This document shows positions 1-7,838 of a stretch of 64,000 nucleotides of DNA, in pieces (the first letter of the stretch is position 1; each line of letters begins with the position of its first letter). Made by a program: the position numbers and the translations under genes. The notes under the pieces were generated by a model. The model saw nothing but the letters and a program-made list of their open reading frames with translations, made no database searches and was not told the origin of the DNA. The stretch covers positions 4,650,001-4,714,000 of the forward strand of contig NZ_CP037864.1 of NCBI RefSeq assembly GCF_004353845.1. The letters are read 5' to 3'. This DNA is from Citrobacter arsenatis. Lineage in GTDB: Bacteria; Pseudomonadota; Gammaproteobacteria; Enterobacterales; Enterobacteriaceae.

Positions 1-892
1 CCACGATAGAAGCGACGTCTGCTGGCGCCATTGCGTTAATCACGAACTGCGCCGGGTTATCATCCCACAGGACGATATCGATACGCTCGCCGCCCAGTTC
101 GGTTGAAACCGCCTGAACGCGCGCACCGCGCATACCAACACACGCGCCGACCGGATCAATACGCTTGTCGTTGGTCTTAACGGCGATTTTCGCACGCGAT
201 CCAGGATCGCGAGCAGCCGCTTTTATTTCGATAACTTCTTCACCAATTTCCGGCACTTCGATGCGGAACAGCTCAACCAGCATTTCCGGTTTGGAACGGG
301 TGACGAACAGCTGCGCACCGCGCGCTTCCGGGCGTACTGAGTACAGAACGCCACGAATACGGTCGCCTGGACGGAAGTTTTCACGCGGCAGCATGTCTTC
401 ACGCAGGATCACGGCTTCAGCATTGCTGCCCAGATCCAGAGAGATGTTGTCGCGGTTTACTTTCTTCACCACACCGGTGACGATTTCGCCTTCGTGTTCG
501 CGGAACTGATCAACAACCATTGCGCGTTCAGCTTCACGTACTTTCTGTACGATAACCTGCTTCGCGGTCTGGGTGGTGATACGGTCAAAGGTGACAGATT
601 CAATCTGATCTTCAACATATTCGCCCACGTTCAGGCTTTCGTCTTCGAAACGTGCCGCTTCCAGGGTAATTTCTTTGGTCGGCTGAGTAACTTCTTCTAC
701 GATTACCCAACGACGGAAGGTATCGAAATCACCGCTTTTACGATCGATTTCTACGCGAACGTCGATCTCTTGCTCATATTTTTTCTTTGTTGCTGTAGCC
801 AGCGCACTTTCCAGCGCTTCAAAAATTTTCTCGCGTGGCAGCGCTTTTTCGTTGGATACGGCTTCAACAACAGCCAAAATTTCTTTGTTCAT
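1..892 (-). CDS. nusA: Transcription termination/antitermination factor NusA (3' part cut by window edge)
   Basis: NusA binds RNA polymerase and nascent RNA and modulates pausing, termination and antitermination. The reverse-strand frame begins MNKEILAVVEAVSNEKALPR at 892, the canonical NusA N-terminus, and continues without interruption to base 1. About 297 of roughly 495 codons are present, covering the N-terminal RNAP-binding domain, S1 domain and the start of the KH region; the acidic repeats lie outside the window. It follows rimP by 28 bp on the same strand, the usual metY-rimP-nusA-infB order. Confidence 0.97.
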   Translation of the reverse strand, partial: MNKEILAVVEAVSNEKALPREKIFEALESALATATKKKYEQEIDVRVEIDRKSGDFDTFRRWVIVEEVTQPTKEITLEAARFEDESLNVGEYVEDQIESVTFDRITTQTAKQVIVQKVREAERAMVVDQFREHEGEIVTGVVKKVNRDNISLDLGSNAEAVILREDMLPRENFRPGDRIRGVLYSVRPEARGAQLFVTRSKPEMLVELFRIEVPEIGEEVIEIKAAARDPGSRAKIAVKTNDKRIDPVGACVGMRGARVQAVSTELGGERIDIVLWDDNPAQFVINAMAPADVASIV

Positions 893-920
893 CGCGGGCT
901 TTTCACCTCAATCCAGACTG

Positions 921-1373
921 TTAAAAGTGGGGAACCAGGTTCGCCTTCTGGATATTACTCAGCGCGAACACTTCATCTTTGCCTTCGACTGTGACCGTGA
1001 TCATCTCACCGTCCACCGCTTTGATAACGCCCTGCCATTTACGACGGTTTTGTACCGCCATACGAAGAACCAGCGTGACTTCTTCACCCAGGAAACGCAC
1101 GTAGTGTTCAGCTGTGAACAGAGGACGGTCGAGACCCGGAGAGGAAACTTCCAGGTTATAGGCAACGGTGATTGGGTCTTCAACATCCATCACGGCGCTT
1201 ACCTGATGGCTCACATCAGCACAATCATCAACATTGATGCCATCTTCACTATCAATATAGATGCGCAGTGTGGATGTGCGACCACGAATAAATTCGATGC
1301 CGACCAGTTCGTAGCCCAGGGCTTCAACTGGCGCTGTAATCATCTCTGTTAATTTTTGCTCTAATGTGGACAA
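921..1373 (-). CDS. rimP: Ribosome maturation factor RimP
   Basis: RimP binds the 30S subunit and assists late maturation. The protein of 150 aa (starting STLEQKLTEMITAPVEALGY) is almost identical to E. coli RimP. I chose the TTG at 1373 because it gives the E. coli length. In-frame GTG (1379) and TTG (1385) starts would add 2 or 4 residues, and the G-rich stretch just upstream of 1373 can act as ribosome-binding site. It is cotranscribed with nusA and sits behind a structured leader that starts at metY. Confidence 0.95.
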   Translation of the reverse strand: MSTLEQKLTEMITAPVEALGYELVGIEFIRGRTSTLRIYIDSEDGINVDDCADVSHQVSAVMDVEDPITVAYNLEVSSPGLDRPLFTAEHYVRFLGEEVTLVLRMAVQNRRKWQGVIKAVDGEMITVTVEGKDEVFALSNIQKANLVPHF

Positions 1374-1387
1374 GCCCACCCCCAAGA

Positions 1388-1500
1388 CATAAAAAAAGGG
1401 CCTAAAGCCCAGTTATTCTGTAGTCAGATAACAAAAAACCCCGATAAATCGGGGCTTTAGATAACTGAACCCTATAACCGCACCTGCGGTTCGGAGAACC
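1388..1500 (-). promoter_or_regulatory. rimP leader: overlapping hairpins and two terminator-like stems
   Basis: Between metY and rimP, in transcript order, lie a GGTTC/GAACC stem (1500-1488) and an AACCGCA/TGCGGTT stem (1491-1476). They share bases 1488-1491, so both cannot form fully. Next come a CCCCGA/TCGGGG stem (1454-1439) followed by six Us, and a GGGC/GCCC stem (1410-1398) followed by seven Us. This is the arrangement of a transcription attenuator. A rimP-leader RNA family is known from enterobacteria; that this region is the same element is from memory. Confidence 0.65.
1433..1454 (-). terminator. Rho-independent terminator between metY and rimP
   Basis: On the reverse strand a six-base-pair GC-rich stem (CCCCGA with TCGGGG, loop TTTA-like) at 1454-1439 is followed directly by six T residues. 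It would end short metY transcripts and let only read-through transcription reach rimP-nusA. Confidence 0.8.
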
Positions 1501-1580
1501 TTCCGAAAGAATTTTTTTCAAATCCAGCTACGAAGGCCTAAGTCTTCACAGTATATTTGAAAAAGAACTCTAAGGGAAAG

Positions 1581-1657
<77 letters not shown>

Positions 1658-1672
1658 CCTGAAACGTGGCAA

Positions 1673-1702
1673 ATTTTACTCGTTTTGGGTAAAAAATGCA
1701 AA
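1673..1702 (-). promoter_or_regulatory. Predicted sigma-70 promoter of metY-rimP-nusA
   Basis: On the reverse strand, TTTGCA (1702-1697) and TAAAAT (1678-1673) are separated by 18 bp and lie about 16 bp upstream of the mature tRNA 5' end. The rest of the 1703-1900 gap shows no gene on either strand. Confidence 0.55.
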
Positions 1703-1904
1703 TACTGCTGGGATTTGGTACCGAGGACGGGACGTAAAATCTGCGCACAGTATATTGATTCACTATGGGTTATGTCAACCTTGTTACGACTATGCAAATC
1801 AATGAATGCTGGCCAGCGGATGTCCGGCAATATAAATGTGCCATCCACGCCGTTATTTAACGAAATTATCACTAAACTCTTCCTGTCATCCAGAAAAGAT
1901 GATT

Positions 1905-1949
1905 AAATGAAAACTCATTTATTTTGCATAAAAATGCAATTAGTATAAT
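1905..1949 (+). promoter_or_regulatory. argG promoter with two ARG-box-like palindromes
   Basis: A TATAAT at 1944-1949 lies 42 bp before the argG start. Two palindromes resembling ARG boxes (consensus TGAAT-N4-ATTCA) precede it: TGAAA-N4-ATTTA at 1908-1921 and TGCAT-N4-ATGCA at 1925-1938. The second overlaps the expected -35 region. ArgR repression of argG is established in E. coli. The box spacing I read (17 bp centre to centre) is shorter than the usual 21, so the exact boxes are uncertain. Confidence 0.55.
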
Positions 1950-1991
1950 AAGCCGACCTCTTCACCAGTCTATCAAGCAGGGTTTTATTTT

Positions 1992-3335
1992 ATGACGACG
2001 ATTCTCAAGCATCTCCCGGTAGGTCAACGTATTGGTATCGCTTTTTCCGGCGGCCTGGACACCAGTGCAGCACTGCTGTGGATGCGACAAAAAGGGGCTG
2101 TCCCATATGCATATACTGCGAATTTGGGCCAGCCGGATGAGGATGACTATGACGCCATTCCTCGCCGTGCAATGGAATATGGTGCTGAGAATGCTCGCCT
2201 GGTAGATTGCCGTAAGCAGCTGGTTGCCGAAGGGATCGCTGCCATTCAGTGCGGTGCATTCCACAATACCACTGGCGGTCTTACCTATTTCAATACCACC
2301 CCGCTGGGCCGGGCAGTCACCGGTACCATGCTGGTTGCCGCCATGAAAGAAGATGGCGTAAACATCTGGGGTGACGGTAGTACCTATAAAGGTAACGATA
2401 TTGAACGTTTCTATCGTTATGGTCTGCTGACCAACGCCGAACTGCAGATTTACAAACCATGGCTGGATACCGATTTTATCGATGAACTCGGCGGTCGCCA
2501 TGAGATGTCCGAATTTATGATTGCCTGTGGTTTCGACTACAAAATGTCCGTTGAGAAAGCGTACTCCACAGACTCCAATATGCTCGGCGCGACCCACGAA
2601 GCAAAAGACCTCGAGTTCCTGAACTCCAGCGTCAAAATCGTCAACCCGATTATGGGCGTGAAATTCTGGGATGAGAGCGTGAAGATCCCGGCGGAAGAAG
2701 TCACCGTGCGTTTTGAGCAGGGTCATCCGGTTGCGCTGAACGGTAAAACCTTCAGCGACGACGTTGAGATGATGCTGGAAGCCAACCGTATCGGCGGCCG
2801 TCACGGTCTGGGTATGAGCGATCAGATTGAAAACCGTATCATTGAAGCGAAGAGCCGTGGCATCTACGAAGCCCCTGGGATGGCATTGCTACATATCGCC
2901 TACGAGCGTCTGCTGACCGGTATTCACAACGAAGACACCATTGAGCAGTATCACGCACACGGTCGCCAGCTTGGTCGTCTGCTGTATCAGGGTCGTTGGT
3001 TTGATTCCCAGGCGCTGATGCTGCGTGACGGTCTGCAGCGTTGGGTTGCCAGCCAGATTACCGGTGAAGTGACGCTGGAACTGCGTCGTGGTAATGACTA
3101 CTCAATCCTCAACACTGTATCTGACAATCTGACTTATAAACCAGAGCGACTGACGATGGAAAAAGGCGACTCCGTTTTCTCTCCGGACGACCGTATCGGT
3201 CAGTTGACCATGCGTAACCTGGATATTACCGACACCCGTGAGAAGCTATTCGGCTATGCGCAGTCTGGCCTGCTGACCGCGTCTTCCACAACCGGCCTGC
3301 CGCAGGTCGAGAATCTGGAAAATAAGGCGAAGTAA
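1992..3335 (+). CDS. argG: Argininosuccinate synthase
   Basis: This enzyme joins citrulline and aspartate, using ATP, to give argininosuccinate in arginine biosynthesis. The 447-aa protein has the E. coli length. The N-type ATP pyrophosphatase PP-loop FSGGLDTS is at residues 18-25. It is a single-gene unit with ARG-box-like sites upstream and a strong terminator downstream. In K-12 the next gene would be yhbX; here REP sequences and leuU follow directly. Confidence 0.97.
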   Translation: MTTILKHLPVGQRIGIAFSGGLDTSAALLWMRQKGAVPYAYTANLGQPDEDDYDAIPRRAMEYGAENARLVDCRKQLVAEGIAAIQCGAFHNTTGGLTYFNTTPLGRAVTGTMLVAAMKEDGVNIWGDGSTYKGNDIERFYRYGLLTNAELQIYKPWLDTDFIDELGGRHEMSEFMIACGFDYKMSVEKAYSTDSNMLGATHEAKDLEFLNSSVKIVNPIMGVKFWDESVKIPAEEVTVRFEQGHPVALNGKTFSDDVEMMLEANRIGGRHGLGMSDQIENRIIEAKSRGIYEAPGMALLHIAYERLLTGIHNEDTIEQYHAHGRQLGRLLYQGRWFDSQALMLRDGLQRWVASQITGEVTLELRRGNDYSILNTVSDNLTYKPERLTMEKGDSVFSPDDRIGQLTMRNLDITDTREKLFGYAQSGLLTASSTTGLPQVENLENKAK

Positions 3336-3349
3336 AGAATCACCATCTT

Positions 3350-3373
3350 AAGGCCGCGAAAGCGGCCTTTTTT
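3350..3373 (+). terminator. Rho-independent terminator of argG
   Basis: An eight-base-pair AAGGCCGC/GCGGCCTT stem with a GAAA tetraloop is followed by a T run, 15 bp after the argG stop codon. Confidence 0.9.
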
Positions 3374-3386
3374 ATGCGCGGAATAT

Positions 3387-3490
3387 GTAGGCCTGATAAG
3401 CATCTGTTATCTGTAGGTCGGATAAGGCGTTTACGCCGCCATCCGACATTATTACAACGCCTGATGGCGCTACGCTTATCAGGCCTACAG
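3387..3490. repeat. REP/BIME palindromic repeats between argG and leuU
   Basis: Several REP-type palindromes are visible: GTAGGCCTGATAAGC, its inverted partner GCTTATCAGGCCTAC about 100 bp later, and a central GTCGGATAAGGCG...CGCCATCCGAC unit. They occupy the place where K-12 carries yhbX. Bacterial interspersed mosaic elements of this kind sit in 3' untranslated regions. Confidence 0.85.
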
Positions 3491-3511
3491 CCACAAATGA
3501 CAGACGAAAAA

Positions 3512-3533
3512 AAAGACGCTTTGCAGCGTCTTT
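3512..3533 (-). terminator. Terminator of leuU
   Basis: On the reverse strand an AAAGACGCT/AGCGTCTTT stem with a GCAA loop is followed by eight Ts, 12 bp beyond the tRNA 3' end. It closes the secG-leuU transcript. Confidence 0.85.
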
Positions 3534-3544
3534 TTCCTGGAATT

Positions 3545-3631
3545 TGGTACCGAGGATGGGACTCGAACCCACAAGCCCGTTAGGGCACTACCACCTCAAG
3601 GTAGCGTGTCTACCAATTCCACCACCTCGGT
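3545..3631 (-). tRNA. leuU: tRNA-Leu (anticodon GAG)
   Basis: The 87-nt class II tRNA on the reverse strand begins ACCGAGGTGGTGGAATTGGT, has anticodon GAG in CUUGAGGU, a long variable arm and an encoded CCA. The acceptor stem is a fully paired ACCGAGG/CCUCGGU. It lies 9 bp after the secG stop, as in E. coli. Confidence 0.96.
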
Positions 3632-3640
3632 ACAGAATAC

Positions 3641-3973
3641 TTAGCGTGGGATATCGCTGGTCGGCTGAGCCGGAGCAGTTGGCTGAGTTTGCTCGGTTTT
3701 CGCCGGTGCGCTCAGATTTTCCCACTCACTTCCTTTATTGGTCTTGTTGCTGTTCATGTTACCCAGCACCAGACTGATGATGAAGAACAAGGTTCCCAAT
3801 ACAGCTGTCATGCGGGTCATGAAGTTACCAGAACCACTTGAACCGAACAGAGTACCAGAAGCGCCTGCGCCAAAAGAGGCTCCCATATCAGCGCCTTTGC
3901 CTTGCTGCAGCATGATCAAGCCTACCAGGCCAATTGCCACAATAAGGAAAACTACTAAAAGAGCTTCGTGCAT
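3641..3973 (-). CDS. secG: SecYEG translocon subunit SecG
   Basis: SecG is the small auxiliary subunit of the SecYEG channel in the inner membrane. The 110-aa protein has two hydrophobic segments (residues about 2-20 and 52-71) around the conserved LMLQQGKGADMG-like cytoplasmic loop. The start MHEALLVVF matches E. coli (MYEALLVVF). In E. coli secG directly follows glmM. Here a three-gene insertion separates them and secG has its own good promoter. Confidence 0.96.
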   Translation of the reverse strand: MHEALLVVFLIVAIGLVGLIMLQQGKGADMGASFGAGASGTLFGSSGSGNFMTRMTAVLGTLFFIISLVLGNMNSNKTNKGSEWENLSAPAKTEQTQPTAPAQPTSDIPR

Positions 3974-4062
3974 AATCAACCTGTTCCTTGCGGAGTTGCC
4001 GCGTACAATGCTTCGACCATTAAAGCGGGAATGTTTACTGTTTCCCACTGAAGCGGGTGTGA

Positions 4063-4091
4063 ATACTAACCAAAGCGAATAACCTTCGCAA
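4063..4091 (-). promoter_or_regulatory. Predicted sigma-70 promoter of secG-leuU
   Basis: On the reverse strand TTGCGA (4091-4086) and TAGTAT (4068-4063) are spaced by exactly 17 bp and lie about 90 bp upstream of secG. This would let secG and leuU be expressed independently of glmM despite the insertion. Confidence 0.7.
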
Positions 4092-4140
4092 GGGCAATTT
4101 GTTAGCATTGTATCAACTGCGGAAAAAATCGCCATATCAA

Positions 4141-5034
4141 TCAAAAACGCAGCAACTTCTCCCAGCATCTCTGCATGACGGCGCGTTGATCTTCAAGATT
4201 CGCCCATACCACAACGGGGATTTCACAAATCAGGTCTGCGGTTTCGGGCCAGCAGTGAATAATTTGCTGGTTCACCAGCTCTTCCGCCACCATTGATTCG
4301 GGTAACCATGCCATGCCCATATGGCGCAGCACCATTTCTCGTATCGTTTCGCTTAAACCACTCTCAAACACTTTTTTCAGACGTGGGCGGACACGTTGTT
4401 CTGCCGGCTCAATAATGCGTCTGACAAAGGTATAATCGCTATAGCAAAGCCACGGGATCGGTACCTGCGGATCGTTAAGCACGTTAGCCAACTGGGCAGA
4501 AATAACCGGTATAAATCGCTCATACCGCCATAGTGAACGTTTTAACCCTCCGGCAATCTCCAGCCCTGGCTGCGCAGACGGTAAATCATAGGTCACCAGC
4601 AGATCGATTTGCCGGTCTATCAGGGCGTTAAAGTGATTGTCTATCCCCTGAATGCTGGCATTTACCGTAAAATTAAGCTGCGGCTCACTCTGTCGCAGAT
4701 AGTTGATCATATCCGGCAGGATATTCACCGACAGCGTATGCAGACTGACCATGACCAGCGTGTTATCCGTTGCTGGCGTCATCGCCGATAGCTCGTGCCG
4801 CGCCTCTGTTAACGTACTGAGGACGTGCCGGGCATAGGGTTCAAAGCGTTCACCATAGCGCGTCAACGTAACGGGCGTCGTGGTCCGGTCAAACAGCGGC
4901 ACCCCCAGCACCTCTTCCAGCGCCTTTATCCGCCGACTGAGTGCAGGTTGAGTAATATGCCGCTGCGCAGCGGCCTGGGAGTAGTTTCCATGCTGGCTCA
5001 ATGCCAGAAAATCTTCCAGCCACTTACAATCCAC
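4141..5034 (-). CDS. LysR-family transcriptional regulator, divergent to the isoaspartyl dipeptidase gene
   Basis: The 297-aa protein has an N-terminal winged helix-turn-helix (residues about 3-62, including AAAQRHITQPALSRRIKALE) and a C-terminal LysR substrate-binding domain. I chose the GTG at 5034 (MDCKWLEDFLALSQ) because a GGAG lies 7-10 bp upstream; an ATG 30 bp further upstream is also open but would give an unusual N-terminal tail. It is transcribed divergently from the dipeptidase and transporter genes, the usual arrangement for a LysR activator and its targets, so it probably controls them. The effector is unknown. I do not recognise a named orthologue. Confidence 0.85.
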   Translation of the reverse strand: MDCKWLEDFLALSQHGNYSQAAAQRHITQPALSRRIKALEEVLGVPLFDRTTTPVTLTRYGERFEPYARHVLSTLTEARHELSAMTPATDNTLVMVSLHTLSVNILPDMINYLRQSEPQLNFTVNASIQGIDNHFNALIDRQIDLLVTYDLPSAQPGLEIAGGLKRSLWRYERFIPVISAQLANVLNDPQVPIPWLCYSDYTFVRRIIEPAEQRVRPRLKKVFESGLSETIREMVLRHMGMAWLPESMVAEELVNQQIIHCWPETADLICEIPVVVWANLEDQRAVMQRCWEKLLRF

Positions 5035-5182
5035 GTTGAACTCTCCACCATGCCATAACCGCATCCTCCAATAACAAATCGGTAATAGTCATATTTATAG
5101 TAATGGCTTTAAGGTGGGCATCATAACAACAATATTCCGTTTCACCTGCCGACTCTCACCCTCGACGTTTGACAGGATCGAT

Positions 5183-6316
5183 ATGTTTACTTTATTAACC
5201 AATGCCCGTGTTTTTTCTCCCGAGGATTTAGGCCTCTGCTCCCTGCTCATTCACGCCGACCGCATTGTGGCGGTAGAAAAAGATATTACTCTGTTTGATG
5301 GCGTTAACGACGTTATTGATTGTCGGGGAAAATGGGTTATCCCCGGCATCATCGATCAACATGTCCATCTTACTGGTGGCGGTGGCGAAGCTGGATTTGC
5401 CAGCCGAACGCCAGCCGTTAAGCTGCGTGATCTGATTCAGGCAGGCATTACCACGGTTGTCGGCGTGTTGGGTACCGATGCCATTTCTCGTTCCCCCAAA
5501 GATCTTTACGCCAAAATGCAGTCTCTCAACCTTGAGGGTTTACGCGCGTTTATGCATACGGGAGCCTACGCCGTTCCCAGCCCAACCATTACGCGATCCA
5601 TCCGCGATGATATGGCCTTTATTCCGGCGATCCTTGGCGTAAAAATCGCCCTCGCCGATCACCGAGGTTCTTACCCCTCTTTCCAGGAATTGCTGAGAAT
5701 AGTCAGCGATATCCGCGTGTCTTCCCTGCTGGCAGGGAAAAAAGGGTTGCTGCACGTTCACCTGGGGAATCTGCCGGAAGGGATGTCACAGCTTATTGAG
5801 CTGTGCGATGCGGGCATTCCGATCCACCACATTTCACCGACCCATGTTGCGAGAACAGAGTCCTTATTCGAACAGGCAATTGCTTTCGCCCATCGCGGCG
5901 GCCATATCGACGTGACGTCCGGTGGCAGTCGTTTTATGCCTCAGGAGCAGGCGATCCTCCACGCTCTGGAAGCCCAGGTTCCGGCCGATCGCATCACGGT
6001 AAGCTCTGATGGTAATGGCAGCGTGCCACGCTTTAACGCCCAGGGGATTGTGGAAGGCCTAAGCGCGGCACCGGTCGCAGGTAACCTTAATCTGCTACCT
6101 CGCCTGATTGATGTGGGGATCCCAGTTCCACAAGCGATCGCGATGCTGACGGCAAACGTAGCGCGCTCGTTGGGTATTTCCGGCGGCGTGCTCTGCGCCG
6201 GGGAACGTGCCGATATTTGCGTACTCAATGATGACCTCTCGCTGGCCCATCTGTTTGCGGCGGGCAAGCCGCTGTTGCGCGATGGCGAGTGCCTGGTTAC
6301 CGGCAACTTCGAGTAA
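5183..6316 (+). CDS. iadA: Isoaspartyl dipeptidase (IadA-type metallo-amidohydrolase)
   Basis: IadA-type enzymes cleave beta-aspartyl (isoaspartyl) dipeptides formed by protein ageing. The 377-aa protein aligns with E. coli IadA (390 aa) and keeps its metal ligands: HVH in IDQHVHLTGGGGEAG (H60, H62), the carboxylated lysine in ILGVKIALADHRG (K154), H191/H193 in LHVHLGN, H221 in SPTHV, and D276 in SSDGNGS. I chose the ATG at 5183 (AGGA upstream); an in-frame ATG at 5114 would add 23 residues without homology. It is 10 bp upstream of a DcuC-family transporter gene. In K-12 iadA lies elsewhere, beside yjiGH, so this copy could be an extra paralogue with somewhat different substrates. Confidence 0.88.
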   Translation: MFTLLTNARVFSPEDLGLCSLLIHADRIVAVEKDITLFDGVNDVIDCRGKWVIPGIIDQHVHLTGGGGEAGFASRTPAVKLRDLIQAGITTVVGVLGTDAISRSPKDLYAKMQSLNLEGLRAFMHTGAYAVPSPTITRSIRDDMAFIPAILGVKIALADHRGSYPSFQELLRIVSDIRVSSLLAGKKGLLHVHLGNLPEGMSQLIELCDAGIPIHHISPTHVARTESLFEQAIAFAHRGGHIDVTSGGSRFMPQEQAILHALEAQVPADRITVSSDGNGSVPRFNAQGIVEGLSAAPVAGNLNLLPRLIDVGIPVPQAIAMLTANVARSLGISGGVLCAGERADICVLNDDLSLAHLFAAGKPLLRDGECLVTGNFE

Positions 6317-6326
6317 GGGGGGGAGA

Positions 6327-7793
6327 ATGTCATTATTACTGGCGCTACTCGCCATCATTTTTGCCGGACGTCTGATCCTTAAAAAATATCATCCCCAGTC
6401 GGTGCTGCTGTTGACCGGGATTGTGCTACTGCTTATCGCGCATTTTAGCGGGATGACCACGCTCAGTAGCCTGGTGAAAAAGAGCACCGGATTTGGCCCC
6501 TTTGACGCCTTTGAGTTTATTCGCGATACCCTGAGCGTGCGCCTCGGCGGCCTGGGGCTGCAAATTATGCTGATTGGTGGTTTCGCCACATACATGTCAG
6601 CCATTGGCGCAAGCCAGGTGCTGGTTCGGGTAACGTCTCGCCCTTTGCAGCGCCTGAACTCACCGTATCTGTTGTTGGGGTTGGCGCTGTTGCTGGGTCA
6701 ATTCCTGTCGCTGTTTATCAGCAGCGCCACCGGGTTGGGTCTGCTGTTGATGGCGACGCTGTACCCGTTGCTGACCCGTCTTGGCTGTAGCCGCGCCGCC
6801 GTTGCCGCCGTTATCGCCAGCACCTGTGCGGTTGAATTTGGCCCAGGTTCTGGTAACTCGGTGCTCGCCGCCAAAACCGCAGGCATCGAGGTGGTAAACT
6901 ATTTCGTGCAGGATCAATTACCCATCGTCGTGCCCGTCATTCTGTTCATCGCCCTGCTGCATATTGTTGTGCAACGCTTTTTTGACCGTCGGGAAAGTGG
7001 TGACAATGTGGCTCAGCAGATGCAGACATTAACGTCGACCGATGAAGCAGATGCACCTATCGCCTGGCTGTTTCTGCCCATGCTGCCGCTGGTGTTGATG
7101 CTGGTATGCAGTGATTTAGTGTTCAGTTCGCTCAAGATTACGTTGGATACCGCCGTACTGATAAGCCTCGCTATTACGCTGGTTTGTGAGTATTGCCGTC
7201 ACCGTAAGGCGCGCGAGGTGATGGCTGGCGTACAAAAAGTCTTCGACAGCATGGGTAGCGTTTTTGCTACCGTCGTGACGCTGATTATCGCTGGTGAAGT
7301 CTTTTCAGCCGGACTGAAAGCCATTGGCGCCGTCGATGCACTGCTGTCGCTTTCCGGTGAATTTGGTCTCAGCGCCGCCTCGATTATCCTGTTGATGACC
7401 CTTATCACCTTTGCAATTTCAGCGTTGATGGGCTCGGGAAACGCGGCGTTTTTCTCCTTCGCCCCGATGGTACCAGACATCAGTCGTCATATTGGAAGCG
7501 ATATCGCCGTCATGATGCTACCCATTCAGATCTCGGCGGGTATTGGTCGTACGTTATCGCCTATTGCTGGCGTCATCATTGCTATCGCGGGAATTGCAGG
7601 CGTCTCGCCTGTGGATATTGTTAAGCGCACCGCGATTCCGATGCTGGGCGGCTGGTTACTGATGATTACGCTGACTTTTGCCCGCTCAGGGCATTTAATG
7701 GCGGTTCTGCCGTGGCTGGCAGTCCTTGTACTACTGATGGTCGGTGGTTACCTCTGGCAGCGCCGACGTAAACAGCCGCTTGCCGTACAGTAA
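6327..7793 (+). CDS. DcuC-family inner-membrane transporter, paired with isoaspartyl dipeptidase
   Basis: The 488-aa protein is very hydrophobic with about 12 membrane segments and ends in a short basic tail. It carries DcuC/DcuD-type signatures: LGGLGLQIMLIGGFATYM near residue 75, SATGLGLLLMATLYP, and MGSGNAAFFSFAPMVPDIS near residue 370, each matched in the dcuD product at the right end of this window. The ATG at 6327 follows GGGGGGGAGA. The 10-bp gap makes it an operon with the dipeptidase. Known DcuC proteins carry C4-dicarboxylates. The context suggests import of isoaspartyl dipeptides or exchange of the aspartate product, but the substrate is inference. Confidence 0.85.
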   Translation: MSLLLALLAIIFAGRLILKKYHPQSVLLLTGIVLLLIAHFSGMTTLSSLVKKSTGFGPFDAFEFIRDTLSVRLGGLGLQIMLIGGFATYMSAIGASQVLVRVTSRPLQRLNSPYLLLGLALLLGQFLSLFISSATGLGLLLMATLYPLLTRLGCSRAAVAAVIASTCAVEFGPGSGNSVLAAKTAGIEVVNYFVQDQLPIVVPVILFIALLHIVVQRFFDRRESGDNVAQQMQTLTSTDEADAPIAWLFLPMLPLVLMLVCSDLVFSSLKITLDTAVLISLAITLVCEYCRHRKAREVMAGVQKVFDSMGSVFATVVTLIIAGEVFSAGLKAIGAVDALLSLSGEFGLSAASIILLMTLITFAISALMGSGNAAFFSFAPMVPDISRHIGSDIAVMMLPIQISAGIGRTLSPIAGVIIAIAGIAGVSPVDIVKRTAIPMLGGWLLMITLTFARSGHLMAVLPWLAVLVLLMVGGYLWQRRRKQPLAVQ

Positions 7794-7796
7794 AAA

Positions 7797-7823
7797 AAAG
7801 CCGGAGTCTCAGACTCCGGCTTT
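7797..7823. terminator. Bidirectional terminator between transporter and glmM
   Basis: The perfect AAGCCGGAGTCT/AGACTCCGGCTT stem has T residues on both sides. The run is stronger for the reverse strand (eight Ts), so it serves glmM well and the convergent transporter gene adequately. Confidence 0.88.
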
Positions 7824-7838
7824 CGCTATCTTGAGGGA

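Noticed and set aside
1962..2804. 280-codon reverse ORF opposite argG
   Set aside because: Shadow of argG; no start signals or homology.
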